This document shows positions 50,682 through 63,345 of a DNA stretch of 64,000 nt, piece by piece. The stretch covers positions 400,001 through 464,000 of the forward strand of contig JAJTWR010000136.1 in the NCBI GenBank assembly GCA_021613335.1, in the 5' to 3' direction. Position 1 is the stretch's first letter. Each line of letters starts with the position of its first letter. Origin of the DNA: Whitmania pigra (taxonomy: Eukaryota; Annelida; Clitellata; Hirudinida; Haemopidae). The notes below the pieces were generated by a model. That model was given only the letters and a program-made list of their open reading frames with translations, made no database searches and was not told where the DNA came from. Position numbers and translations under genes: made by a program.

Positions 50682-53361
50682 ATGCAGCCGATAAGGCAGC
50701 AACAACCTCAGATACACCTCCACGGGAATGATGGAGACGGTGATGGTGACTTGGACGCAATGACAACTTTGAGTCAGAATAAGCTTAGTATTTCCTCTCC
50801 ATCCAGTTCAGACCCCGTTTTACTCATCCCAACTCATCATCAACTTTTGCACAATCAAGAATCAGTTGATTCTAATTTTCCATCTTTAGCGGCAAAGCCA
50901 TTCACCATGTGCGCTGCGAATCCAAGTATCACCTGCATTCCCTATGCCATTTTCTCCGCAACGGATGCCACCAGTTGCTGGAGTTCTCACTTCCAACATT
51001 TTAGTCATTCTCATCCAGAACTTTCAGCCTCCTACAATCAACAACAGAATCTCGACCAACAAGAAGGATCAAATCAGAACCACCAACAAGCTGACCAGCA
51101 AACTGCGTCGAGAAGATCAGTTTGTGACGGAACTCCTCAACGTCCTAACCTCAGCGAAACGACCAGATGGTCCCAGGAAAGTTTGGAAGATGGCCAGGAC
51201 TCTAAGGATGAAGGAAAGCATGAGGAAAAAGACCTTTCTGGAGAGTACGGATTGCCTGCGAGGCATCAGTCAGCCGTTTTTATGAGCTCTTCATTCTCAA
51301 ACTCGGAAAGTTTTTGTCCATCTCAACAGTTGCTGCAAAATCCAGTGGATCAAGCATCCTATCAATATTTCAGTTCCCAGATGCAAATTAACCAGCAGCC
51401 TCAGCAAATGGAACAGCACAACAAAATGGGCTATCTTGATCAGGGATCGTCTCACATTTTGACCTCTCCCTATCCAGGGGTAACGCCTTCCAAAGTACTT
51501 CTTCGTTTTCCAGCCCCACAACCTGCTCCTGCATTTTCATCGATCATCATTCAAGATCCCATGCTAGCGCCGTATTCACTCAACGCCTTTCAGACACCGT
51601 CTGCGTCATCTCTCTTCCAGGCTTCAAACTTTCCACATTTTCAATCGATTGCAACTTCTAAAATTATGCAGAATACGATTGCCTATGAAAATTGCCACAA
51701 TCCCATCAAATCAGAAATCCCAACGTTATATCCTGGTTTGCCCAACTTTCAGGCCGATGTCACCAGCATGCCACAGGCATCCTCCACTGGTCCCCCAGTC
51801 GTGGCAGAGTTTTTTCCAACCATTTACGTTTCTCCATTGGGGATCATAGAAGTGAGTTTTCAAATATAACTCTAAACATTACTCTACACGCAATTCACCT
51901 GCTCGCATCTTTTTCAATTATCTCGATCAAAATCCACAGGTCCTGCTCCGAAATCACGTGGTTGTGGAAATGACATTGGACAGGGCAATTCGCATCGTCA
52001 ACAGGATCCACAAAGCGGTGGTGGCAACCAGTTGCAGGGGCAACGCTTCTTGCATCTACCATGCTGCTGCTAAAATTTACCAGGATCACACAACCTTCGA
52101 GGTTCTGGCCTACGGAAACAGACAGGCCAGAGCCAGGACGGAATACATAGTTTTTGGAGGAAGTTTCAGCAACATGGCTGCCGGATATTGTGTCACTAGC
52201 GGAGGTCACATGAGCCTCGTGGCTAAACCGAATTTCAGCGACATCTCCAAAGACATGAGCCGAGCTCTTCTGTTTTCCTCCAATCGTTACGGGGCTGATC
52301 TTGTACCAGAGTGTGTGCAGACTGTAGAAGGAGCTCGATACAGACTCCAGAGGAATGGGTCTATAACAGTAAGTCGAGATTGTTTCTGGTTGAAGATTTG
52401 CAAAGTTATAAATTTTCAGTGTCTATTGTCCTCTTAATTTATGTTGTTTTTTTTTAAATTTATTTTGTAAAATATAGCTTCTAGTGTTACACCCATAAGA
52501 GGGACTGCGTCCCTCTGGATGTGCCTTTGATAGCCGACGATTTCATGTTTATGTAATCCTCTTGTTTTTGTCAATCGAGTTATCATTTAGTTACTTGATA
52601 TTTTATAGATTAACTCTAATCTAGAGAAAAGGTTTGAATTGCGAATAACGAGAGTACGCACTGCGTTAAGGTTTTACTAATAATAATACTTAATAATTAA
52701 TAATTTCCACATAAAATACACATCGCATACATACCATCTTCTTGCCTCATCGACAGGAATTCGCAAAAACAAAAAAACAAACTTTCTTCAGATTTCCATC
52801 AACTCAGTGCGAATCCACCAGACAGCCACATGTGACGTCATCGTGACGAGCGAACGGAAAAACCTGAGAGTATCTCCTGTGACCGGACTGGCTAGGGTCA
52901 TGACTCACTTTGTGGATATGACTGTCGAACCCGATTGGACTATAAGGGTGAAAAGGGGAGGGCACAAATTGCACGCCAGCCTATCAAGTTTCATACTTGC
53001 AAACGACCTGGTGGAGTTCGGATTCGATTTACAGCAGCGTCTCTTCATCCAGCCGATAAGAATCCACAAGGAGACTTTGATCTTTCAGGGTAAACCTCTC
53101 ATCGATCGCCATGCAATAGCAGACATTCCAGATAGAGAGAAAGGCATGTCACAAGCACCGCCCTTTGAAGGTGAGACAGAAATAAATAACGGCAGAGCAA
53201 GTCGAGCCAGTCTGATGTCGCAGAAGGAACACGCGTCCCAGATCCAGATGGAAAACGAAAAGGCTTTCCATGATGCTCAGGGGACGAAGACCCTCAAGAA
53301 GTCGGAAAAGGATTGGAAAGATACCATCGAGATACCAGAGTTTGCTGACTGCATGCGTTGA
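50682..53361 (+). CDS. Unrecognised 722-aa protein: Gln/Ser/Pro-rich N-terminus, structured C-terminal half
   Basis: Three exons, 50682-51851, 51940-52368 and 52792-53361, all phase 0. Residues 1-375 are low complexity (Gln, His, Ser, Pro), as in regulatory or transcription-factor tails. From about 376 (FFPTIYVSPLGIIE) the sequence becomes ordered: LLRNHVVVEMTLDRAIRIV, then IYHAAAKIYQD, YIVFGGSFSN, ALLFSSNRYG, VEGARYRLQRNGSIT. Exon 3 has INSVRIHQTATCDVIV, ARVMTHFVDMTVEPDWTIRV and LVEFGFD. The alternation of short hydrophobic stretches suggests a beta-rich domain with an internally repeated layout. No signal peptide, TM segment, zinc finger or enzyme motif seen. The C-terminal 80 residues are again polar and charged. 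The frame is open upstream of ATG 50682 to an acceptor at 50636, so the N-terminus may extend. AATAAA at 53446-53451. Confidence 0.8.
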
Positions 53362-54170
53362 AGCGCTCGTATGAAAAACACACGAGTTTTAAAACTGCAA
53401 AATTTAATTATGAAACTCGCCAACATTTTGAAGTCCTATTACTTGAATAAAAATAATTAAGCAAAAATTAAGCCGGATCGAATTCTCACTGTTACACGTT
53501 AAGACAAAGTAAAAACAAAAACAGCACCGATAGGAGGGTAAATCATAAATGTTACTCTTTATTCAACAAATGTCTGCACATCTTTTGACCCCTCAAAACA
53601 CACAAAGTTCCGGACCATGACCTTCTAAAAACACAAACGTAATGGAAAGGATTTATCACGACATTCAAGTGGCTTGAACCAAACTTGTCCTAAAATAGTT
53701 CTCAATTATCAACGACTTCGTATCAATTTAAAAGTAAAAGTTTTCCTTTTAAACCTTTTAGTGAAAATTTGCAGATAATTTTGGATAAAACAAACAAGTC
53801 GTTTGGACGAAACATGACAAATCGCGCTACCTAACTTCTAAGATCAAAATAATAAATAACAGTTTCACCATGGAAACATGACTAATTGAGGATGAAGGCT
53901 GACAAGAAAAAATCATTCACTTCACGGCAGATGCAGTTATTTTGCTCCAAAATAGGAATCTCTGAATATCTCTACCGATTGATAAAACATATTCATCGAT
54001 ATCTATAAAATCTCAGAGCTTGACTTAAACAAGTCATCAAAAAGTCTTTCAAATGACCTTCAAAAGAGAAAGAAATGAATAATTTGTCCTTCTGACCCCT
54101 AAACAACGACAAGATGCACCAGAGAAATGTTCATCGTCAACGTAAGAATGATGCTCGAGGGGTGGTTCTT
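53362..54170. other. Convergent 3' region of the 722-aa gene and Atos
   Basis: The + strand signal is AATAAA at 53446-53451. The - strand signal is TTTATT at 53558-53563. The two transcripts therefore end about 110 bp apart, leaving an Atos 3' UTR of about 610 bp. Confidence 0.6.
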
Positions 54171-57100
54171 TTATCTTTTTGGCGAATATTTTGGATTCTC
54201 GGGCGCCTCCGTGAAAGACCTCAGTTCGTAGTGATATATTCGATTGTCCAGCTCAAAACGATCCCTCGCGAAAATCAGTCGAATATCCGTGTGGACGTAA
54301 ATTTTACACTGCTTGCTACTGGCAAACCTGAAATAAAAATAATTTGAAAGAAATTAGTGCAACATAACATAAATGCTTAAAATTAATAGTAATATTATTA
54401 AACATTCTTACAGGATGATTATCTCTTTAACAACATTGGTACTTCACAATAAAGATAAGTACAAATATTTTCAAGGATTAATGTAAATAATGTGTAAAAC
54501 CAGTTTTTTAAATGCAATTCAAACCTGTACTATAAATCTACAAACAATTCTACCTAGTAAGAACAGTTGACAATCGATGCATAGACAGGATTTGAAAAGC
54601 AATGAATATGTAAATTTTTTTGATCATTAAAATGCAATCACTATGGAGTAAAAATTTAGAAGAAAACCAATTCTGACCTCAAGTGTATAAGGTACCTCAA
54701 GTACACTGGTGCACCTGGCACATCGCTCGGGCTGCCCGGAGTGGGCATGTATACCGTCTTTTGTCGTAGCAGGGTCTGGTGATTGGGTGGCATGTCGCTG
54801 ACGTCGTACGTAACCACAAAGATTTTCACCACTGACTTGTTTGGATTGAAGAGAGTCTAAAAGAAATGACAAATTATTATAACTTGACAACTACTCAGCT
54901 AAAAATAAATTATGGTATAATTTAATAACAACTTAAAATTTATTATGATTTTTTTATATTTTTGACCATCTACTGCATAACATGTTGAAGTTAAATGTCA
55001 ATAGAGATGAATGAATTACTTAGAAGTTAATAATTTTAATAATCTCAACTCACAACTTGAACTGTATAATTTAATAACAACTTAAAATTTATTATGATTT
55101 TTTTATATTTTTGACCATCTACTGCATAACATGTTGAAGTTAAATGTCAATAGAGATGAATGAATTACTTAGAAGTTAATAATTTTAATAATCTCAACTC
55201 ACAACTTGAACTGTGCCCTTGTTTGGAACCTTATAACCTCTCTTGGAGTGGCTCTCTAAGTTTATGTGACCCTAAAATCGACAGAGAAGCTTGAAAAGTT
55301 GTTAAATTGCTGCTATTTTTAAAATGTATTTGCACCAACAACAGTCAATAATTTACAATCACAAGCAAAAAACTTGTTCGCAACTGTAATCAACTAACGG
55401 AATATTCCTGAACAATAATGCTACAAATTTGCTTTTAGAAATGCTGGCTAATTTAAGCAATTTACCTCAAAAACTATATTTATTATCACCATTATCGTAA
55501 CGATGATTTATTTACCATACAAATTTATAAATAAGACAACGAGAATGATCATTTGAAACTGACCAGATAAGGAGACGGAGCAGAATCTTCTGAAAGACTG
55601 AAAAAGAAAGCAAGACAGGGAAGCGTGAGGTGTGACGGACAGAATGAACCGCTCGCTCCGATCTCCACCGTGAATCCGTCGATGACCCCGGCGGGTTGGA
55701 TCCTCCCGTTTATAAGACTCTCCTGCGTCGGCGTTTAAATTAATTAATAACTCGATTTCTACTTAGTAACAAAAATAAAATAAACAAAATAAACGTTGAA
55801 AATGATAGAAGCCAAAAACAATTAATCATTGTAAATAGGCAATAATTAAGTAATTACTTTTCAAGTCTCAGAACAACCAATAACCAACAAGGCCTGCTAT
55901 GTTAGCTCAACGATATGAGACATCATTAAAAATAAAAAGTAGGACAGCTGCTGTTATGAGCTGAATACAACATTATTGAGCTGAATTTCATTTAAAAATT
56001 GTCTGGAGGAAAGAAAATATGGAACTGAAAAGTTTGTTAATAAATAAACAACTGAAATTAAATGATAAATTAATGTTTTTAATGTTAAAAAATTATTAAA
56101 ATAATATTCTACCTCAAAATTCCCCAGAAGACAGTTAGTTGAAGCTGGAGCACTGGAGCTGAAAGCCTGCTTCAATCTGTTGCAACCGTCGCTGCTGTTC
56201 TCGGCATCGTCCAGATTGTTGCAGGAGAGGGAACTGATTTATTAACAATAAGTTAAGTACTGATAACGAGTTTACTTAATAAGTTAATTATTAAGCGTTA
56301 TTATAAATTAAGCATTAAGTACACTTCATTTATAGGATCATTTTTAAAGACGAATTTGTTATATATTATATAATATCAGTCCTTACTTTTTAATAGCCTG
56401 GACAGAGTTGAGGCTGCTGTCGTAGTCGAAACAACCAGCAGAGAGTCTTTTGGCAGGAACCTGGTTATTTAATGTTATGATGATATATGACCTGGTTATT
56501 TAATGTTTTGATGATATATTACCTGGTTATTGTTATGATGAATGTGTAAACAACATGTCGTTTCAATGCAGAAGATTTGCAGAGATTAATTTTTGTTTAT
56601 CAACTACTTGTATTCATTTTACATTCTAATTTCTAACTTGTGTACTCTAATTGAACTGTCCCTTAATTTAATCATTTTTTAATTCATATCTTGACAACCC
56701 AATGGCTCTTGGTTCACTTCTGAACAAAGCTGCATATCTATTCTTGCCACCACTAGAGTCATTAAAATGTATTATCCTTCCAATTGCCGTGACTACAGAT
56801 CTATCTCCAAATCCACATGACATGACATGACCATCACCATCATCACCATGTAAAACTGAGGCAAGGCAACAACATGATCACTACTCACCGGACTGGACTG
56901 CATCGGAAGTTTTGTTCTCGAGTTGAACACCATGCTGGAACTGTGCTGGACTCGAACCCTGAAGCCCTTCTTTTCCACCTCGGTAGGCACCCTCGGACTG
57001 CTTTGTTGGTAACCGTTGCCGTTAAAAATTCCATCTTCGACTGCTGGTCCCTTGCTGCTTTTTGTCGAGATGTTTGAGACGTTTGTATCTGGAGATTTCT

Positions 57101-60100
57101 AATTGAAATAAACAATGTACAATTTATTTTTAATATTATTAATGAATTAATAAATAAAAGTATGACTTAATTAATTGAATTATAATTAATTAATCAAATT
57201 ATAATTAATTAAATTATAATTAATTAAATGAGATTTTATTAAAAAATATGCCAAACCTGCTGTAGAAGACTTTTAGTATCCCCAAAGAGCATCGAAGGAT
57301 GTCTGGACTCCTGAGGCGTCTTGGACTGGAGACGTCTGGGAATGGCAGACAGGGGTCTCGAAGGGGTGACCTCGGATGGCGGTTGATTTTCCTTACGGAG
57401 ATGAAGCGTCGATGGTGGAAGATATGAACCGCCGTCGACATTATCATCGTATTTCTTCTGAGGTCGATTGCTTTGAAAAGAGTAACTCTTTAATAAATTA
57501 GCTGCCGTTGTCTTCTCCTCATGGATTTTATAATCATTGCTATCGAGAAAGTTACAATTGTATTCCTGAGTTTTACGTTGGTGAGATCTTTCAAATTGTG
57601 CTGAGACGAAGGCATCTGTAGAAGTATGCCAGAGTTGGTTGTCTCCGGCTTCATCTCCGACGCTGAACACAGGCCTCCGTTCATCAGTTCCAAGCGATGA
57701 AGCCAACTCTTCTTCCAATCTCTGCTCTTTTTTCTGCCTCTTAATGGAGTTTTGGTCCTTTAGAGAGTCAAGGAATTCAGTAGCTTCTGATGACGAAAGT
57801 TCTCTTTTATTGAGACCTTCCCGATCAAAACTCTCGCCGGGTGTGCACAAATGGCTTTCCGATTTGGTGCTTTCGGGCGAGGCAATGTCGGCTCTATTGT
57901 TATCACAGACGCATTTGTACTTGGATGGATTTCCACTGATCACAGATTTTTGCTTGTCGTTGTCTTCGCTCGGAAGCTTCTTCTTCGAGGAATCGCCGAG
58001 ATCCGAATTCTCGATTCTATCACGATCCTCGTCCCTAAAAGTTGTAATGTTCATTTTCGAAGATTCCAAACGTGATCGTTGCCAAGTGACATCCCTCGCT
58101 ACCGAACATTTAGATCCTTGGTGCTTCTTCTTGCAAAGCCTCGACAGGCGCTCGTACATTTCCTCCGGATTCATCGGTTCTGCCATGTTAACCAATGTCT
58201 CGTTCAAGAGCAAATCAAAATCTGGTGAGCAACTATTTTCACTGTCAGTCACACTCTGATCCTTGAGAAGCATTTGAGCATAGTTCATTCCTAACTCACC
58301 CCCTTTTGCTGCAATATTTATGGGCAATGACGACTTTTTGATTCTGGAAAAATCAGGAGATAAAGATCTATTTATCAGTTCTAATTCTCTATTTGTACTG
58401 GAATTATATGGTAATTTCCTGGAAGACATCGAACAGTGCTTTGATTGAAGATTCCTAGGTAAGCTTATATCAACTTCACCGTCGAAGTAACAATTGCCTA
58501 TAGATTCTTTGTCACTCTCGTTCGGTTCATCGTAGAAGCTAGGACACGTGGCGGACCAATAACGGTCTTCTAAAGATTGATGACTATCTGAAAATTCAGA
58601 CGTTAATTTCAAATTCCTCATGCCTGTCTCAATACCAGCCGTCAGCAAGGGAAGTGTCTTCATGCTTACACCTCCTCTAACACTGGCCATGTGACCTATT
58701 TTAACCTCACACTGAGACTTGGAGTCGTTGAAGCCGATTCCGTAAGCATCGTCTTTCCACTCCGAAGGCAGAACGGCGTCGTTCTGAAAGCAGTTCTTAA
58801 ATGCAGCCTCGGAGACTGACTGAAGCATCGGCGTCTTGAAGATGCTGCCCAACTGACTCTGCTGCATGGGAAGGCGTTGTTGTTTAGAAAGAGTTGAGCT
58901 GCATGATTTGCTGACAAGTTTAGGGGAGCCTGTGATGTTCTGAAACACAGCTTCGAACCTGAAAGACGAAAAGCGCAACCGGTAATAAAGGGACGAAATG
59001 TTGTAAATATTAATAAATCATTACGTAAACAGTGCCATGACTTTAAGCAATTTATAACCACCAAATTGAAAATTTCTATGTATGTGCAGTGTTACCTGGG
59101 TCGGGGAGATTTAGACCTTGACATCCCCTTTTTATTGAGTGGACCTTTGGATAAAGATTTGTTGGCATGGCTGGAGAAGCAGGGTTGACCTGATTCAGAA
59201 ATCTCATAACATATTGGTTCTGGAATTTCTGGCATACGAGACAAATATGCCAGCCACACCTGGAGCAGAAATGAAAGTCTTGTGAAAAATTAATGCAATT
59301 TGATTTTGTATAGGAGCTTAGTCAGTAAATTGTACCAAGTAATTAGTCCACAGCATACATTATTTAAAAATTTAAGATCGAGCAAAAGCAAAATGTATTT
59401 ATTTATTAATTTGTAATAAAAAAAAAACACTATCACCAGATACTAGATGCTAGATCAATTAAAAGAATCTATTACAAAGACGTAATTCAAGTTAAATTGA
59501 ATAAATAAAAATTCAGCAGCTTGCCTTAAAATTTGTAGATTTGTTGACATTTCCAACAGGAAACACGTGAAGCTGTGGATCTTGAGTGAATGTTGTGGTG
59601 CAAAATTCTGCTGGGGGTGACACCCTTGTTGAAGAATTTAAAAAAAAAAACATTTATTTGCATTCATGCATTCATTACAATGAGTGCAAATAATAACTGA
59701 TCTTATTTTATAAAAACAATCTTTGATACCAAGAGATGTTTCATACAACTTATAATCGTAGTTTTAAATTAATTAATTATTTGTGACAAGAACAGTTGGC
59801 TTGATTGCCATTCAATAGTTCCATTAGCATTATTGAGCACTCTCATGTATAACAGGGATATATGGGTATATGGCCAAAGGATCCACTCGTACATCCAATT
59901 GCATAAAGTGTGACAGAAAGTATCTCCTACCTGTATCCAATGCATGAAGGACGTCTGCCTTGACTGGAAGATAGCCAGGAGCTGAGCTGGGAAAAATGTA
60001 GGTAAGATTTCAGAGCCTGGAAGAGATTCTTTGGTGACACAATAGTCTCTCCAGGTCTGGAAATGAAAAGTGGTTGTTAGTAGCTGGTGTATGTGGTGGA

Positions 60101-61410
60101 TATTTTTCATGTTAAAGCAATGCTTTTTTACGATGGTTTTTAACATTCTCTAGGGTTTCTCTTACACCAACACTTTCGTTTGTCTTCCAATTTCTTAAAT
60201 TTGTTTTTATTTGTTTTATTTCCTCAAAACAAGTGTAGAGGTCTGCTTATTTAATTTATTAGATTTAATAAAAAACCCTAAATTTCTCCATTTCTATTTT
60301 TAACAAAAGAAAAAGTGAAAACACATGAAGGTCCTAACTTTTTTTGAACACTTTGGATGGTCCACTGCTCCAAAAGAACATAGCTGTCATCTTCATAGGG
60401 AGGGGTAACATCTGTGGAGACAGATCTCAGTTGGCCATGGGTACAGCTGGGTAGGATGAGGACCTCAACGCACAGAGGCACCTGGTTTCTCCACATGGTT
60501 TGCATTTGCTTCAAGATCTGATTGGTCTTGATGCACTGAAATGGACAATTAAGGAGAGACATTCTAACTGTTGAAAGTAAAAAGTAAATTCAAATAACAC
60601 TGATGACAACAAGTAACGCTGGTGAAATTAAGTGACTTCAACACCAATTTGTATTTGAATGAACAGATAAAGGATGATGACACATACTGGTTTTTTAGTG
60701 CCCCTAAAGTACTGCAATTAAGGCAGATAATAAAATAAATGCTGCAGATTATTAAAATGATCAATCATGCAAAATAATAATAATCATAGTCACAATTACA
60801 GTGATCTTGGTTAAGATTTGATGATATTATCTCTATAGAAAGCTATTAATTGTTAAGTAAATCCTTTTATTCCCCAGCAAATCTCTCAAGAAGATTATGA
60901 TCAGACTTTTATTGGCTCCATTCATGCCTAAAAACAATCTTTTAGCAAAGAGGTCTTAAACTGTGCCATGATTTAGAATAAAGTCATTTGAACAAAGGAG
61001 TTAATGTCACAACATCCAGTTCATCCAGGAAATAAAGGAAAAATATATAAAGAAATCTGAAAAATAATTCTCTCAAGGCTTGAAATGAATAAGTGGATCT
61101 ATATTAATAATGAACATGTAACTAATACAGTTAATACAATTAATATACTGGACCAAAGATCCTCACTACACAGTGGCATAATGAAATTTCAACATTCTAA
61201 GGTAACATTCTTGGCATATCATAAAAACCGACCAACCTGAAGACTAGTGGATCCACAAACATGACCCGACCACATGCCCACATCTTTGGGGCAATGAGGG
61301 CCATCTTGCCTTCCCTTGACAGAGATGAAAGGCTGCCTACTTTCAAGAATCAGCATGCCCAGTTGCACAAAAAACTCTCCAGGATCCGTTTCTCCAAGAT
61401 CGTCGACCAT
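54171..61410 (-). CDS. atos: Atos homologue (ATOSA/ATOSB, FAM214)
   Basis: Thirteen exons in coding order: 61237-61410, 60339-60535, 59931-60056, 59525-59624, 59096-59259, 57257-58958, 56889-57098, 56387-56460, 56113-56233, 55564-55722, 55206-55271, 54678-54856, 54171-54327; 1142 aa, in frame. In Drosophila, Atossa is a nuclear factor that raises mitochondrial gene expression in invading macrophages. The N-terminal domain starts at GEFFVQLGMLILESR and includes SVKGR, QVPLCVEVLILP, VLLEQWTIQ and LHFSQLSSWLS. The long 567-codon exon encodes a disordered Ser-rich region. The C-terminal conserved block covers KRLSAGCFDYDSSLNS, LLGNFEESLINGRI, GFTVEIGASGSFCPSHLTLP, GYKVPNKGTVQ, TLFNPNKSVVKIFVVTYDVS, DIRLIFARDRFELD and FTEAPENPKYSPK. 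The intron after 59525-59624 has a GC donor (AAG|GCAAGC). The start is the first in-frame ATG; an AG at 61418-61419 may end a 5' UTR intron. Confidence 0.92.
54915..55212. repeat. Perfect 149-bp tandem duplication at an Atos splice donor
   Basis: The stretch from 54915 repeats without a mismatch from 55064. Each copy ends in CACAACTTGAACT, which on the - strand is the last bases of the 55206-55271 exon plus its donor. The second copy is the real exon end; the first puts an identical donor about 149 bases into the intron. Confidence 0.95.
56459..56535. repeat. About 31-bp tandem repeat at an Atos splice acceptor
   Basis: CCTGGTTATTTAATGTT(A/T)TGATGATATAT recurs at 56459 and 56491, with a shortened copy near 56522. 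On the - strand each copy contains ATAACCAGG, the acceptor of exon 56387-56460, so three similar acceptors lie in tandem. Confidence 0.85.
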
Positions 61411-63018
61411 GATGCCAACTAAAATTTTGAATGAATACAAGAAATGGAATGACACGATCACAATTATAATTTGGATCAATACCCAATAATCTTAATATAA
61501 TAGCAATGAATATGTAAAGCTTCTCTTGTAAGTGCAAGCTTTTATGAATGTTTAAACTTAATGTCCGTGGCCGATCAACATTTTAGTTGAAAAGCTGCTT
61601 TTAATGCTTAGAATATTACATCCTGCAATAAAAGTAATGCTCATATGCTAATGCTGTATGGTTTGAATTACCAGTTTTTTGAGGAACATGATCCTCTAGT
61701 AATCTTAAACCAGCGGAAAGTTTGGATCAACATCTATCTCAATGATTTGAATCATGCAAGGAAAACCCCAGGCCATAATCATTTAAAGCATTTAAGGCTG
61801 AATTTGGATCTTCGCTGAGCATTAAAGTGTTGACATTCCTGCCAATCACATTCACAGACATGGAGGAGTTTGCAAGCCACCACATGCTCATAATAAAATT
61901 GGAGTAAGTGGTTCATGTGCTTACATTCCTGCATTCTGAACAACAGCCAGTCATGAGATTGAAACATGGCCTATTTTACCACTGGAACTCTTAGTAATCT
62001 GCTTCATAAATAGTCCTGAGACTAGCACATGCAACGCTATTCATATCAAACTATTCCTAGCACTACTATTCCTAGACAATCTCACAAAAACATTCATTTC
62101 AAAATTAATTTTTTGAAATTGACAGCATAATAAGTGCTGGTAGTAATATTATTTCAGAGTGATGTAAGAGCATATTTTTAATGGAAAATAGATAACAAAA
62201 AGCACAATGATGGTTTAATAAAGCTTTTGATAACAATTAAATCAAAACATGGCCTAATTCCAAGCACAGCCTCATTATTTATCAGATATCACAGTAAGCC
62301 AAAAAACCTTTCAGCATGACACCTATTAGTTGCAATTAATACATCAAAAATTAATTGCTAACTCGGAAGTTAAAAGCCACATTTTGACCATAGTTAAACC
62401 ATTGTTTGATTCCCTTGAATATTAATGGTAATAACGATGATGTCGATGACAATGACGACTATGACGGTAACTGTGATTAAGTTTGACCTACAAAAAAGAT
62501 AGCCCCTTGAGATACGTTGACATTTTCCTAAACACTAACAACAACAACTGGAGAATACTTCATGAAATTAAAGTCATCCATCCCTGAGTCATTCAAAAAA
62601 AAAACCCATTCTCTAACTTGCAAGCTTATTACAGGATAGGGGACCTCCAAACAGGAGACCAAGACGGGAGATCAAGGTCGGTCATGGTCGAGAAGGTTAA
62701 GGCCGATAAAAACGAGGCAATAACACAGACTCAAATAAGGAGAACAAGCCGTTACATTAAGTCCGTGCTATTTTTAGACCATCGGTACGATTTCCATATA
62801 TGGAAAAAAAAGCATCGCACCTGCAATTCATTCCGGCGGGACATTCATCCGTGCCAGTCCCCGAGTAGCAAGCTTTTACGTCATCACTATTGCAACGACT
62901 AAATGAATATGACTCATCAAATATATTGTTGCAAATTGTACAACACTCTTATAGTTATTATTTATCAATTGTTAACAGTATTCATCGGTCGACTAATAAC
63001 ATTAGTAATAAGCTGGAG
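61411..63018. other. Upstream region of Atos
   Basis: No conserved exon recognised. Open frames at 61779-61967 (-) and 62618-62902 (+) lack family motifs and splice context. The Atos promoter and any noncoding first exon should lie here or further right. Confidence 0.4.
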
Positions 63019-63021
63019 ATA

Positions 63022-63345
63022 ACGTTGGCGCGCAAGCTCAGTGGGTAGCGTTCCTGAAAGCGACAGTAAAAAAAACAGCAGTCGTCGCGACAGCAAACCA
63101 ACTCGCATCACCCTAGCTTCTCAGATGTTAAGCTGTAATCGCTATGCTAATACTAATACTAATACTAATACTAATACTAATACTAATACTAATACTAATG
63201 CTAATACTAATACTAATACTAATGCTAATGCTAATACTAATGCTAATACTAATACTAATGCCAATGCTAATACTAATACTAATACTAATACTAATAGTCC
63301 CTGATGCCTTCATTTAAGGCGTTAAATAAATATACTTATTGACGT
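63022..63345 (+). mobile_element. tRNA-related SINE candidate with (TACTAA)n array
   Basis: CAAGCTCAGTGGGTAGCGTT near 63038-63057 is a good tRNA A box. No clear B box follows. At 63145-63297 the hexamer TACTAA/GCTAATAC repeats about 25 times with T-to-C variants. The unit ends in AAGGCGTTAAATAAATATAC, which resembles the short A/T-rich tails of spiralian SINEs; that comparison is from memory and needs a search. Confidence 0.4.

Noticed and set aside
57639..58259. 206-codon open frame antisense to Atos
   Set aside because: Shadow of the long Ser-rich Atos exon; no motif of its own.
62618..62902. 94-codon charged open frame upstream of Atos
   Set aside because: No domain, no splice signals and no promoter motifs; probably chance in a less AT-rich patch.
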